From: Datnioides undecimradiatus
Taxonomy: Eukaryota; Chordata; Actinopteri; Lobotiformes; Datnioididae
Length of the DNA stretch: 64,000 bases
Assembly: GCA_008933995.1 (NCBI GenBank)
Contig: WARS01000033.1
Coordinates: 2,973,813-3,037,812, forward strand
Direction of reading: 5' to 3'
Shown here: positions 24,657 to 37,600 of the stretch, piece after piece
How the letters are laid out: each line of letters begins with the position of its first letter
Position numbering within the stretch: the first letter of the stretch is position 1
Notes under the pieces: model-generated
The model's input: only the letters and a program-made list of their open reading frames with translations
What the model was told of the DNA's origin: nothing
The model's database searches: none
Made by a program: the position numbers and the translations under genes

Positions 24657-27600
24657 GTAAGATTTATTGCGAGGCTGTGAAGGATCTTTTGGTCACAGAT
24701 GCAGGAGAGCGGTGCCGGCGTGTGTTTGGATTTTTGGGGGGGCAGCAGAAAAAGATGGGTGGGCGTCACAGGGCAAGAAAACAGAAACAGGCCTCGTGAA
24801 GCAGGTTTCAGACCACTTCACTTCCAATTCCACCAGTTCTATCAGTACTGTTGGCTCACTGTTTATACTGAACACCGCCCCCCAGACTGCTCACTGCAGG
24901 TCAGTGAGTCACAAAAGGCTCTACTTTATCATCATTGCTCCATTGGAACAAAGTCAACCAGAATGTTGCTCCAAAGGTTTGCCGGACAGTTTGGGAAACA
25001 CCAAAATTTACAACCCTGTTTCCCAGAAATCATGGTTCTATGTTATCTTGTCATATCTACATGGTGGTTATGAATGTAATTGAGCTTTCTTAGGTGGTTA
25101 GGTTTGGGCAAGAGAAGCACTCTGGGTAAGGTCTAGGAAAGATTGTGTCTGGTTGGAAACCTCTCTCTCACTCTACACCTGCAGACTTATTTCATCATTG
25201 AACAGACCTTCAGACCCAACTGATGCAGTAAGATCCATAGCTTCATTAAACTAAAATAATAGTTTATTAACAGAGTGAAGTTTCAAAATGAACCCAATTA
25301 TCCTGCTGATGGCCAGGAAGCGCAGGAAGTTTTACATATTTTCTGTAAGAATTTCAAAAAGCCTGCTGTCTTGAACTTGATGGAATTGAAAGTGAATGGA
25401 TCATCGCTCTGCTCTGTGGAATAGTACCTCACTGCTGCTGCTGCCGCCGCTGCTGGTTCTCTCTAAAACAGCAGATCAGTCCAACATGAGCTACAGCAGG
25501 ACAGGATGGAGTGAGATGGAGAAGCAAGATGACAAAGGTCCAAGATGAAAGCTCAAAGTTTACAACCACAGACGCTCGGTGTCCACAGCAGGCCCAAAAC
25601 ACACAAGCCATTTGCTTTTACCTCGCCTTACACTGACAATTTAATCTATAACAATACAACATCCCTGTTGAAACCCAATTAATCTTGCTGAGGGTAAATA
25701 GCTATTGTCCCCTACTCTTGCCTTCCCCTGCTCGTCGTCTTCTTCTTCTCCTCTTATGCGAACAAGATCAAGTCATACCAATAGTTTTAATATTTTAACA
25801 TATTAGGATCAAATAAACATATATTCTCCACATAACATAGCTTCTTTGGAAAAATAGTTAGCAGTAATCTAAAGTGCATATTTTTGTTAAACAAAAATAT
25901 TAAAAGTCACCAGTGTGGTGGTATGGTCCATTTAGACCCACCTACAACCTACTGCTGACTGGCTTTACCTACTGATCGATGTGCAGTAGGCACTGGTGTG
26001 AAAATGGATGAGGTACATATGAGCATCAAACGTTAGCTCTTTTAACTCCCTAAGTTTCTAACACTATACCATGCCAGGAGGGAGGATGCTATCGTCTTAT
26101 TGTCTGTAGACTCTATGAACTGAAACCCAAAAATACTCAAGATGGACTTGGAGAAATATATAATTAACTGAATGACTCGAGGTCATGTGCTGGAAATTTA
26201 AATACATCTTCCTTATCATAATGCATGATAATATCAGTAATATTACAGCTGTACTGTAGCTTTAGGACTGAGGTGCTTTTGCCAAAGGTATGAGGTCATG
26301 TTTGTTGTAGTTTTAATTTTGAAAAACAGTTTGCATAATTTTAAAAAATATGAGAACTATCAAGAAGCATCTCCTCATCTCCTTGGCAAATTTAGATTTT
26401 AGGATGTAACGTTGTGTTAACTGAGACATAGATTTTCATAAAAAAAGTATCTTGTGTTACAGAACAGCACTCCCCACATTGCTCATGATGTTGCTTTTCT
26501 ACCTGCGTGGTATTGCTGTGATGAACATATTAACATCACTGTTAACAAAGCACCTGTGGGACACATCGTCAGGGCGTCATTTCTCTACAAAGGCAGGACC
26601 ATAAAGAGTGTGTTTAAATGTTTCATCGCAGCATTATTACACACATTCAAGAACAACTCCATGTTAAAGTTGCAATCCTTTTTCGGTTACGGGATGGTCA
26701 TTGTCTGCGGTAACACAGTTATGTCTGGCTGATTAAAACTCCAGGAGCTCAGTCTTAAAAATCGACATGGCTTTACAAATCTTAAGCTCAGTTTAAAGCC
26801 CAAATCCATACAGCCGCAACAGTCTCTCACGGACCACGAAGAGCAAACTTGGCCCTTATACAGAGAATCTATCAAATACTGTAGGGGCTATATGGAAAAC
26901 CAATAGTGTCCAATTACCTCAACCATTAATGCCGTTCTGTCTCATTTTACTAGCATAGAATAAAATGTAAAAAAACCTTTAAGTACCTTTAAGTGTTTCC
27001 ATTGATAAGACCTATTAGAGGGATATGTCCAGGTTCCACACACTGCAGCACCCACATGACACATGGAACAAGAATCCGGAGTGATTAATAACAGCATTAT
27101 TAGACATGGACAGGAACATAGTGTGCATTATTATTATATTGTAACAACAGTGCAAGGTGCAAAACATGTGCAGGTCCAACAATACATTAATTTACAGAAT
27201 TACCTCATAAAAACACAGAATAAAGAACATTTTAAGCAAGTTGTATCTCTCTGCTGCCCACCTTCTTGTAGTGCTTGTCAATGAAGTAAAGAATCAAATT
27301 CTCTCAACATCACATGCATTAGCTGTAGTGTGCCTAACAGTCAACCTAAATGACCTGATGGATTTATGGTATGCTAGGGAAGTTGCATGTGATTGCTAGA
27401 GAAATGGTTACTTTATTCAGTGATTTGCACTCACATTGCTACATTGGAGCTGGGAAATCAAATCAGGTTAAATAAGGAATATGGCTGAAATCAAACATAG
27501 GTGTGAGTGTTCGATTTCACAGGTTCCTAGTTCTGCATTTTCACCATTTCCTTTCAAAGACTGGCCAATGGAAAATATATTTTTAAGTAGCTTCATTTCA

Positions 27601-27689
27601 GTTTTTTACTCTCACTATTGTAATCAGATTAATGTAATCTCTTTACATGTAATCCAATTATCTCCCCATACTGCCTGTCATGTGCTCAC

Positions 27690-27833
27690 CAGTAGAGATA
27701 GTAGAAGAAGGAGAGGACAAAAAAGGACAGCTTGCACCAGGCCTCCTTCAGGCAGAACTTGAGCGTGTCACCGTTCATCACAGACGCTGGGTCGTAGAGC
27801 AGCTCCTTAGTGTCCGTTGGGGAATGGAAGTAC
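27690..27833 (-). CDS. cnih3: cnih3 coding exon (C-terminal loop and last helix)
   Basis: This 144-bp exon begins with the last base of the split arginine codon after the acceptor gtggtag and ends TAC TG|gtgagc. It encodes [15 protein letters not shown], then [20 protein letters not shown], then [12 protein letters not shown]. The YFHxPxD, YDPxxVMNx[10 protein letters not shown] and SFFYYLY motifs place it in the cornichon C-terminus: an extracytosolic loop followed by the start of the final membrane helix. Several normally conserved positions differ: G for A in MNAD, F-C-L for Y-C-Q before KEAW, and S-F-F for A-F-Y after KL. The frame is open, so this looks like lineage divergence and not decay. 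Beyond the splice site the frame would read W, but with exon 6 it reads C. Confidence 0.95.
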
Positions 27834-27887
27834 CTACCACAGAGGGCAAAGACCACATCGCGGGTAGTTGACCCGTTCCAGACAGCG

Positions 27888-27916
27888 AGGGAAGGAGGGA
27901 GGGAGGGAGGGAAAGA
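27888..27916. repeat. (GGGA)n tract upstream of cnih3 exon 5
   Basis: Contains GGGAGGGAGGGAGGG at 27897-27911. In the cnih3 pre-mRNA (minus strand) it is a CCCT repeat 64-78 nt before the exon 5 acceptor. Confidence 0.9.
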
Positions 27917-30017
27917 GGTAGAAAGTCCAGAGAGATGATGGGAGGAAATGGGGAGGGAAATAGTATGGAAAAAGATGGCATGATGAGTTAAGGGGACACC
28001 ATCATGCAGCAGACATGGGCGAAATAGTAGCTGAATATGTTTGGAAATTGTCCATTTGGTAAACCCCCTCCCCTGAACAGTGACCATAAATATCTTAGGG
28101 GAACTAGATAAGGCAGGCATGCCAAGCATTGGATTTCACCATGTTTGATAGTCAGTTAAAGTATAAGAAATAAACAACATTTTAGCAACTAGCTTAGTGC
28201 TTTCTCTATTATCCTTGAGTAGCTAGGTGTGCCACTTTGTGGGGCTTTGGGCTATGTGTGAAAAAGTTCTGAATGTGTAGCATTTTCTCCTGTTCACGTG
28301 AAACATAGCATCTCTGTTAAAGACATGGAATTAGCTAGCAACGCAGAAGTTAGCCAAGTCCTTGCAATTTGGAGCTATTAGCCTGATATCATGCGTGCTG
28401 ATCAAATTGTTATTTAAAGCTAATGTTAATTAGCAAGCTAAGGCTGATAGCGATAGCTCGAAAATGAAATGCCTGATAATCAGACTCTATGAAAGATCAT
28501 ATGCTGTTTTGAAAGTTCGTATACATTTTGAGTGCTGCATATGTGTTATGCTGAAATTGAAAGCCTGAGGTTTGAGCGAGGGGATAAGGGGCTTAGCAAA
28601 AAAGGAACAATTTGTTTAACTTATCTTGCGGTGCAAAATGTTACAATTCCCAACAAGATAAACAAAGTATGATTAAATATTTGAATTGGTATTCAAATAT
28701 ATTTTCGCCCACGTCAGTTATGCGACTCTAAAGGTATCAGGGCTGGGGTTCATAAATCCAGTCAGCTCAGTACAGCAACTGCTGGAGCCTGCGTTAAAAT
28801 GAACCAAACAGTCGTTCTCAATAAAACTTCAAATGAATTTTCCACTTTCAGATTACAAGCATTTATCACCCGCTGACTGATTTAAAAGCTGAAAAGAAAA
28901 TCCACCCTATAATACAATCTGCATGTGTTTTTTTTTTTGCTACGCTTTTAGCATAATCAATATTTGCAGACACAAACAGCTCTCTCTCGCAAAGCTGTGT
29001 AAAATGAAGATGTACAGTGTCACCAAAACACAAAAACCTGCCGGTGATTAATAGCAGAGTTGGTTTGGGGAATTGTAGGATGTTTCCTGGAGCTTTTACA
29101 TCCCAGTGAGACTTATTTCAGCGGGGCTGTTAGAATTATGACAAAGATAATACCGTGTGTCATACAGAAAATGAGTACACAGGGAAAGTCACCACGAGAA
29201 AACATGGGGGGCGGACTGCTGTTGCTTTGAGAGAGGGCTGTTTATGTACTAACACATGATTGCCTCATTACTTTTTATAGGGGGGAATTTGCCTTCATTG
29301 GACCCCAGAGCTGATACAAATGACAGGACTCTGTAACAATGGATAACCGTATATTAATGGAACAGACCAATTGCATAAAGATACTGCTGGTGCCTTTAGC
29401 CTACAGAGCCCACCACAGATAATTTCACTAATTTAAACATGAAGTCATGCAGTGGAAGGCATGATGGGTAACACAGTCCATTCAAGAAACTGCCAACCAT
29501 ATGCATGTGGTCTGTTCAGTCACAACCCAGGCTAACAGATGGTTTATGCACATCCAGACTGCATGTTATATCATGTACATTGGCTGTTCACGACTGGGTT
29601 GGTTGTCAGAAATTAATTACAATGTACATTCACACATTCACATTTCTGCTGGTCATCAGATGACTCATGCATGTATGAAAATCCTCAATAATGCAGCTGA
29701 AAATGCATCTTGATGTATTTTGAGTGTGACAGAAGGGTTTGTCATGGGTCAATGAAGAGAACTCCCATGTATTGCTATGGAAGATACATGCACAATGAGA
29801 CGAGTTTAGCCAAACAATAACTATATAGCTACATATGAGCTAATAAAGTGTCACCAATAATAAATAAGGACTATTGACACTATTTGTTCCACAATTCCCC
29901 AGAGCAGAGTAACACACAAGACAAGAAGAGAACAGAAGGCACTTCCTGCTTTACTGAATGTCATAGACATTTAACGATGCTCAGTTTGGACAAATCTTGC
30001 ATAGTTTGTGAAGCAAA

Positions 30018-30053
30018 ACACACACACACACACACACAGACAGACAGACAGAC
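30018..30053. repeat. (AC)n followed by (AGAC)n microsatellite
   Basis: About ten AC units and four CAGA units, in intron 4. Confidence 0.9.
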
Positions 30054-30772
30054 CTTGAAAAGGATTCAGCTGGCAACCAGAGCATTTTAAGAAACTGCAG
30101 CATTACACGGCCAGCACGTCTTGGAAGTTCCCTCCGCGCCCCCACATTCACATATTGTGAGAGCTTTTAGTCTGGCAAAAACGTCTTTTTTTTAATAAAT
30201 AAGGAAACGTCTCCCATGAATGGACCAGTTACTTCCATCATCCCACATTTAATATAGATAATGCGCTGATGCACATACACACTGGCATGCACGGATGTAT
30301 GTGGAAACAGTTTTTGCCTGTTTTGATCATTTGGCTCGTTCACAGTGGCCATTAAAAACCCAGTATAACCTTTTCCCACTGAAAGTGGTGGAACCAAATG
30401 CACATTATTCTTTATGAAGAGATGATTTTACACTAAAAGGCTGTCACCATGAAAGATCCCCCCCCGTGAACTGCCCCCTCCATCACTTACAGTGGAAGCT
30501 GCCAGGGATCGTTTGACAGCCAGTAGAAATGGAGGGTTGATTACAGCAAAAAGACAAGACTTGAAAATGATGGAGCATCCAGTGGCTTCCCATTAGCTCA
30601 GCACTGTGTGTACTGAAATATGTAATGTAATGTAGGTTACAACTTTTCACTCTGTTGTTATGTAGTTAATGAAATTTGTGCTTACTCACACATAGCAGCA
30701 AACTCTTTCCAGAAACCATGTCTGTTCATAGTCTAACACTGTGTGCACTGCATTCCATAATTTTTAGGGTTC

Positions 30773-31070
30773 AAGGTATATAAAAGAAATATAATGTTGC
30801 CATGGATTCAGTGTTTTTTTTAATATCTGCTGACTAAACTATTGCTAGTTCCTGTTTGTGATATGCCATCAAAGATATGAGAATAGAAGTGGTTTTGGAT
30901 TGTGTTGTATTGTCATAATATGACAGTGGATGGTCTTGTTCTGTTATTTCCTGTGTCATCATATCCAGATTTCTGATTAATGATTATCAAAAATCTCATT
31001 TGTTGAAATAATGGTATTGTGATATTTAGTAAAAAAATATTGTGATATTTTGTCAGTACTCCAGCCCTAT
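30773..31070. repeat. possible hAT-type MITE remnant
   Basis: The right part, 'AATATTGTGATATTTTGTCA' then 'CTCCAGCCCTA', resembles the 'tagggctgg...gatatt' ends of common fish non-autonomous hAT elements. The proposed left end (TTAGGGTTCAAGG) matches poorly and no target duplication is seen. Confidence 0.3.
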
Positions 31071-31630
31071 TTGCAATAATAATGGATGGATGCACAGCTA
31101 CTAATGAATTACTTTGATACTCAAGACTTTTTGATGAGTTTGTAGCAAGCTTTAGAGTACAAAGGACAAAATCTGATGTGAATTGGGCCGATGTGGCACT
31201 AACTACCCTTGCTGTTATTGTTTGCGGCTCCAAATGCTGACCGTGTTCATGACTGAAGCAAATCAGAAGTTCAAACCAAAATAACTGACTTTGATCTTCA
31301 ACTCTCTTGAAAAATGAACAAACCTCGCTGTAGCCTCTAGTGTATGGAGCTGTTATTGCATCGCTTCGTAACTAATAACTGAGGTAAAGAGAATACAGGC
31401 AACATGCTTCAGTTTACAGTCTCTCAAAAACTGAAAACAGTGTAGACAACTGCACACAAGATTGATTAACAGCCTGTTAGGACTCATACTTTGGCAAACA
31501 AGTTCAAAAATGAAGGTGTGTAACATAAAGCCTTTACCTATAATTTGACCTCATTTGTCTCATTGACAGCCACAAATCTCTACACTCATCTGCCACAGCA
31601 GTATTTATGCTCGTATTTATACTTTTCATC

Positions 31631-31965
31631 CATTCATATCTATCTACGCATTTACAGACTTATCTGTGCATTTACAATATATGTACATATTTACAGACCT
31701 ATCAGCACATTTACAGATCTATGTACTCATTTACAGACCTATGTGCGCATTTACAGATCTATGTGTGCATTTAAAGGTTTATCTGCACATTTACAGATCA
31801 GTGTACGAATTTACAGATTTGTCTAAATATTTATAGATTTTTTAATGCATTTACAGATCAATGTGTGCATTTACAGTTGTCTACACATTTACAAATCTTC
31901 ACACGCATTTGCAGATTTTCACATGTATATGCACATCTATGTACACATTTGCCGATTTGTCTGCA
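31631..31965 (+). repeat. degenerate 20-bp minisatellite
   Basis: About 17 tandem copies of a 20-bp unit with consensus CATTTACAGATCTATGTGTG. Most copies keep exactly 20 bp and one has 18. Divergence between copies is high at the ends and low in the centre (31706-31800). Because 20 is not a multiple of three, each frame reads a 20-residue repeat. The 93-codon open frame at 31545-31826 is therefore a by-product. It lies in intron 4 of cnih3. Confidence 0.9.
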
Positions 31966-32489
31966 AGTTTGTAAATAGTTTTGCTACAATTATAGACCCA
32001 TATTAGTGAAACCAGGATGAAAATGGTGAAAAGAAACATTTCAATGGATCAAAGGAGGAAAAATATCAAAGAAAATAATAATTTGCTGTGACAAACTGTG
32101 ACAATAAAAATATCTGCATGGCTGCAAAGCACATGGAGATAAGAGGGAAAGCCTTAAGGCAAAGGCCACTATGAGCTAACCTTTAGATGGAGTCCTTAAT
32201 GAAGAACTAATGGCTTTCCTTGCTACAAGACGTCCCTTGGTACACTTTATACTGACAAACTGCTCAAGCTTTGCTGTTCGCAACTTGTCAATCTAGCCTT
32301 AAAGTAGCTTCAACATCAACAGATGTAAACTCTACAGAGCATCACATGGACTTGGGGACTCACTAGCAAGAGGCTACACATATGTTTACACACACATATA
32401 TATGAACACACCCATACATATATGTTGGTGTGATCACATACTGTATGTATCCACCAAGTATGTGTTTAAATAGCTCACCCTCAGGGCCC

Positions 32490-32830
32490 CCGCCTTTCTC
32501 TCTCACTCTCCTCTGAATCACCTTGTCAATATTAGATTGCTCTCCTATCACTCACTCGCCTTTTCTCTCGCCTCACTGTCCTGCCTCCTGCTACTTCCTC
32601 CTGCTACTTCCTCCTTCATTTTCCACCCTCCTCCATCTCTGTCTTCCCCCCTCTATCTCCCTCTCTCTCTTCTTCTCCTTGTCTTCTCATCTCTCAGCTA
32701 TGCAGGAAGCAGCATCTGTAGCTGGTGGGCATCTGGCTCAGTCTCCAATTGAGACAGCAAGATGTTTTTTCACTCTTTGGCTCCTCTCCTCTCTCCTCTT
32801 CCCTCTCTCCTCTCTATCTGTAACTTTCAC
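32490..32830. repeat. pyrimidine-rich tract
   Basis: Strongly C/T-biased plus strand (TCTCTC, CCTCCT and similar words) interrupted only at about 32700-32765. In cnih3 pre-mRNA it is purine-rich. The Leu/Ser-rich reading frames over it are compositional artefacts. Confidence 0.7.
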
Positions 32831-34528
32831 CCGCTGAGCACATGATCTTAAACCAATCATGCTGCCATCCCTCCCCTTCTAACCTGCACCAGTGGGAAGA
32901 ACAGACAAAGCAGGAGCAGCAAAGGAAATCTGAAGATCAGTGACTGGTGACCCAGTTTGCAGACGCTGCCTTTCAGAGGCTCGAGCTGTGATGCACTTGC
33001 TTTTGACTATGCATTTCTTACTCAGTTTTGTCTTCTTGTCCAAAATCTATTACACACAACAGTGATACACACTGTTGCACTTGGTGACATGTTCACTTGT
33101 TACCATGAACGCTCACCCTCATTGGCACACATACCCCTTTCCATTGCTATAATACATTGGGGCAACAAATGTGTACTGATGACAAAGGCACTAATTTCTC
33201 TTATTTAAGTAATATATCCTCAAAACTACAGCGAGCAGTTAGTTTTGAATATTTAGCTTTTTTCAGAAATGGATATACATACTTAGAAGATACTCTAAAA
33301 TACAAAAGCAGACACTGCTGAACAGTTAAATCATCAAATCAAAGATGGACTGTTGCTTTGGTCTTTTCATGACATTTTTAAACAAGACAAAGCACAAAAT
33401 ATGAAATAACCGTCAACTGTATCAAAAATGTAAAGTAATTTTTGACAGGGCTCCACCCTAGCGCCCTCTTCTTCTGTAGTTTTAAGCATTTTTTAAAAAA
33501 AAAGGGATTTGAAAGTTTATATAACCCTATTGGAGCACAACAAAGTCGATATCAGACAATTCAAGATAACCCCAAATTACATTCTGTGCCAACATTCTTA
33601 CAATTCTGTCTTTCTAGAATAACTTAATACATTTGTATGGCATTTATTGTCCAATTGCATGATCTTTATATCACTCCTGGTATCCGTCTAGCATTAGTTT
33701 TACACATGCAGGGCTCAGCTATCAAGTTAGCAATAATAAATATGCAACATCTTGTTTAAAAAATCCAATTTGCTAAGAAAAATGTACATTTTATATGTTT
33801 TCAACCTGGAGACAAGCCTGAAAACATGTGACCATGATTCTCATTTGGATAGGTTTATGGTAGGTTGGGTTTCAGAAAAGATCATGGTTTGGTTTCAATG
33901 GCACTTTAGTTATTCCCGTTAGGTCATGAAACTTAGTTTTTTTTTATTTTACATAGCGTAAGTGAAAAAGAAATCATTTCAGATTATTGTTGTCACATGA
34001 GAAACAAACAGTTGTGTTCACTCAATGTTTGATCCATCCACCCCAGCCTCTTCCCTCTGACTTTTCTCTCTTTACTGACTGACCTCCTATACTGGCATAA
34101 CAAGATGTTACACCACAGGACTTCCTACTGAGTCATTGTCTGAAACATAGAGCGATTGACCAAGCTGCTTTATCTGATGCACTGAGAATGAGAACAGGCT
34201 GCTTACTGTGAGCAAGAGACTGTATTTTGCATGTTTTTAGTAAATAAATGTGTGTTTAATAATATGTTTAATATAAGGTTATGGTTAGTCAACTAAACCT
34301 CTTCATTAAGGTTAGCGGAAGACAACAATAAAAGCAAAGAAAAATGGGATATGCTATGTACCCATACAACACGCCATCCTCCACACTGCTGCCACTAATC
34401 TGCTAGTCTAATCTTAATTTTAACCTCCAATGCAAAAAAACAAACCTAATGCAACAAGATTACACTCAACACCACACACACACACTCACCCAATTACACA
34501 CACACCCTATCATGGATTAGTAAGTCAC

Positions 34529-34641
34529 CTCCATGTGTTGTAGAAGAGCAGGGGGATGTTGAGGCCCACAGTCAGCCATTCCTGGGCACACAGGAACATG
34601 ATGCAGAAGAGTCCATGGATGGAGTACTCTGGTAGCACCAA
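34529..34641 (-). CDS. cnih3: cnih3 coding exon (membrane helix region)
   Basis: This 113-bp exon starts after ttctacag in phase 0 and ends at AG|gtgact in phase 2. It encodes 37 residues plus two bases of an arginine codon, beginning [10 protein letters not shown] and including [24 protein letters not shown] and NTW. This is the most conserved cornichon core, a hydrophobic helix-loop-helix with the family EYSIH, AxEW and LNxPLLFYxxWR motifs. CAQEW rather than CAAEW points to CNIH3. NTW replaces the usual HFW or HLW before the arginine. The reading frame is intact with no stop. It joins 27833 to complete the arginine codon (AG+G). Confidence 0.95.
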
Positions 34642-37600
34642 CTGTAGAAGACAGAGGGAGGAGGAGTCAGAAAGGAAAAGGAGTGGAGCAAAGAGCATTC
34701 GATTATCGACACTTCAATCACTGATGAAACTACTTTAATGTCAGCAAGCCGTGAGTCTGGCGCCAACACTTGAGTTTGTGTCTTTCTGCTTCTACTCCTT
34801 CACTGCATCTCCGCTGATTAGTCTCACTAAATGCAAATACTGCTTGAATGACATTTGCTCTAATTTAAGAGCTGCATGAATGAACCAACACTATATTTAA
34901 CTAAACTAAAGGGCAGTTGGTTAGCAGATGCCACATTATCGTTTTAATGCCCACAGGTGTAAGAAAACACCTCAAGTATCGTCATTAGCATTCAAATCCT
35001 TAGCCTAGCCTATATTTAGCCACTGCAAATCTGTCTATCTGCAAGCATTCCAAATGGCTAAATGCCCCCATCTAGATTATGGAGATCTTAGCTTCACAAT
35101 GGGCAGCACACACTGATGGCACGGCTCCATCATTATCATAATAACTGGAGGGCTCGGCCCTGCAAATGCAGGAAGCAAGACAGCCTCCTGGCAAACCGCA
35201 AGGGTGAGAATATCCTCAAAACCAATCCTCCGCCAATCCCATCTCCCCCCTTAAGCAACAGGCCCGCTTTTGTTCTCCAAAATAAAAAGTTGAGGGAAGT
35301 TAAAAGGAGCTTATATTTGTACAGTTTTATAATGATCCATGGCAAAAAGTTGGAATTTGATACACTTGCAGCCAGATTGGCTAATTTAAAACCAGGCTGA
35401 ACAGCATGTTACAAAAGTAGGTTTGGATTAATTGCCAAGTGAGATTGACTATGCAGGGAGAGATGCAGACAAAAACATGATCATGTGTCCACATGAAGCT
35501 AATGTTTTTTCATATTCATGACAGTGTACTCAGAGTCCTCACCCTCTTAACGGGTCAGTAGGAACTGCAAGTGATCAGGAATTGCTTGTTTCTGCGCAGG
35601 ACAAAGGCTGTAGGCTAACGTTTATAGCCTCACCTCACGCTTTAAACACAAGGTTTACCCCGTCAGTCCTGACATCTAAAGAATGGTTCGGTCTCATCCT
35701 AATTCCCTAACATTAGACATTAGAATCAGTTCACTGACTCTATGACTCTTCTCTGCTCCTCCTACTGTTTATTTTAGTTTTAGGTTTTACTCACAAAAGG
35801 AAAATTAGGTCACACTGTACCTCACCAGGAGACACGTTACACTCGCTCTCAGTCAAGACCAGGGCGACTGACTCGATATCAATTGGTTTAACATACATGT
35901 GAGAAAGCTATTGAAAGTGGTGACCAGGATTAATGTTCCACAGTGTGGCTCTGAGGTAACTAACTTGCACAACAGTCAGCATATTCTTAGCTTAAGCGGC
36001 TGGAAATGTAACCACACCTAATGACAAGGTGCAAAACACTGATGTTCTTGTCTTGTGGAGAAATGGATGCAAAAGCAGTGTTTCAAGTCCTTATCACTAT
36101 GAAATAGACTTTCAAAGAAACGCATGCATTACAGGAAAAGAGCCTTTGAAGTGCTGAGAGCAAGAAGAAAGAGAGATGCAAGAAATCTGGATAATAAGCT
36201 TGTCAGACAAAAAAAGGTACAGTAAGGAAGCAAACTGAAAAGAGCACAATGATGGAGAGGTCTGCTGCTTATCATCATGCATTATATTATAGCTTGGTGA
36301 AACACTTATGTTTATCTCTACAGGAGTTATTTCTTCACCGTTTCCTATTCACTGTCTGCTTTTGTTTGACTGGGCAACACATGTCGACTGCTGATTCATA
36401 CTCATTCATACATTAAACTGCATTCGTGACGCTTTGCTCTGACACCAAATATGGCAAATATGAGGCATTACGTTTCTGTCACCAACAAAAGTCTCATGGA
36501 AGAAAAAGATTCATGGAAGAAGAAATGGGGAAGTAGTTACAAGTGTAAAAAGTGAGGTCTAACTAACTACCAATTATTTTCCTTAGAAGATGTGCAACAT
36601 GTCATCTATTATGGTTTTCTACAAAATTTATGCCAAGCTGTGTTCTCTGCTTATCTGTTACTTTACTTTAAAGTTGCACCAATCAATGTTTTTATATCAA
36701 CACTGGACCCAAGTGTATGTGGACATGGTCAGGACATGGTCACCAGTAGCTAATTATCACACATATCTGATGTTTTAGTGCCTTTCAGCTCATTGTTTTG
36801 GTTTTGCAGCTCTACTTTTGGTTGGCTCTTACTGCACTCCAATAAAAAGTGATTTCCAGGTGTGAGTGGTTGCTTTTAGTGAAGATCTGCTCAGCACCAA
36901 ATGACAAATATAACAACTAGCATGTGAGCACAGTGGAGCTCTAGCAGCTAAGGAAGTGAACTCTGACCTAGCATTTTCCACAGGAGGTGGTGGAAATCAA
37001 GACACATCTAAAAGGAGAGCTAACTCCAGATGAATTTAAATTTCAAAATAAAAAAATAAAAATTAAAGGTCATTATGATTCACTGCCTCTAAAAAGCAAA
37101 AAATAAAGAGAGAACCAACTGCACACTCTTATTATTTTATCATTAATAGAATATCAAAAATACATTCATTTAATTTAAAAAACACAATTTAAATGACAAA
37201 TTATTCATTTTTTATTTAATTAATAAAAGGTGATTTAAAAAGATAACAATCATGATGGAGATTCTTGTTGCACCAGATGTTGCCACCTCCTAAAGCTGGA
37301 TGGTGCTACAGATTATCACTTCAGATCAGCCTAAACACATGTTTAATCTTTGACTACAGCACTAGTTGCCATGCAAACAACAAAGCCCGGCTCCCCAACG
37401 CAACATGGGTGGTTGAAATCGCATGCAATGCAAATTCTCATGAACACCTGAATAACCCAAATGTCTCAGGCCACTGAAAACTGCACTCGCTTTTCGCTGC
37501 TGCGGTTAATGTTATTCACAAAGAAAGCCACTTCACTGCTCATGTATATTTAACAGCCTACAGGGCGACGCATTACGGAGCCATTCTGAACCGCCTGGCC

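Larger units (their letters stand above)
18586..27689 (-). other. cnih3: cnih3 intron 5 (9.1 kb)
   Basis: Donor gtgagc next to 27690 and acceptor tttcag next to 18585. Contains several microsatellites (22.5, 23.8 and 24.6 kb). No nested gene or intact transposon was recognised. Confidence 0.85.
27834..34528 (-). other. cnih3: cnih3 intron 4 (6.7 kb)
   Basis: Donor gtgact and acceptor gtggtag. Contains a GGGA tract, CA/CAGA repeats, the 20-bp minisatellite and a pyrimidine tract. No nested coding sequence. Confidence 0.85.

Noticed and set aside
24348..24799. Cys/Val- and His/Thr-rich frames on both strands
   Set aside because: They are translations of the TG/CGTG microsatellite.
31631..31965. 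CRISPR-like array
   Set aside because: The units are contiguous 20-bp tandem repeats without unique spacers, in a vertebrate intron.
32523..32837. Leu/Ser-rich possible membrane protein
   Set aside because: Produced by the pyrimidine-rich tract. The second frame looks the same.
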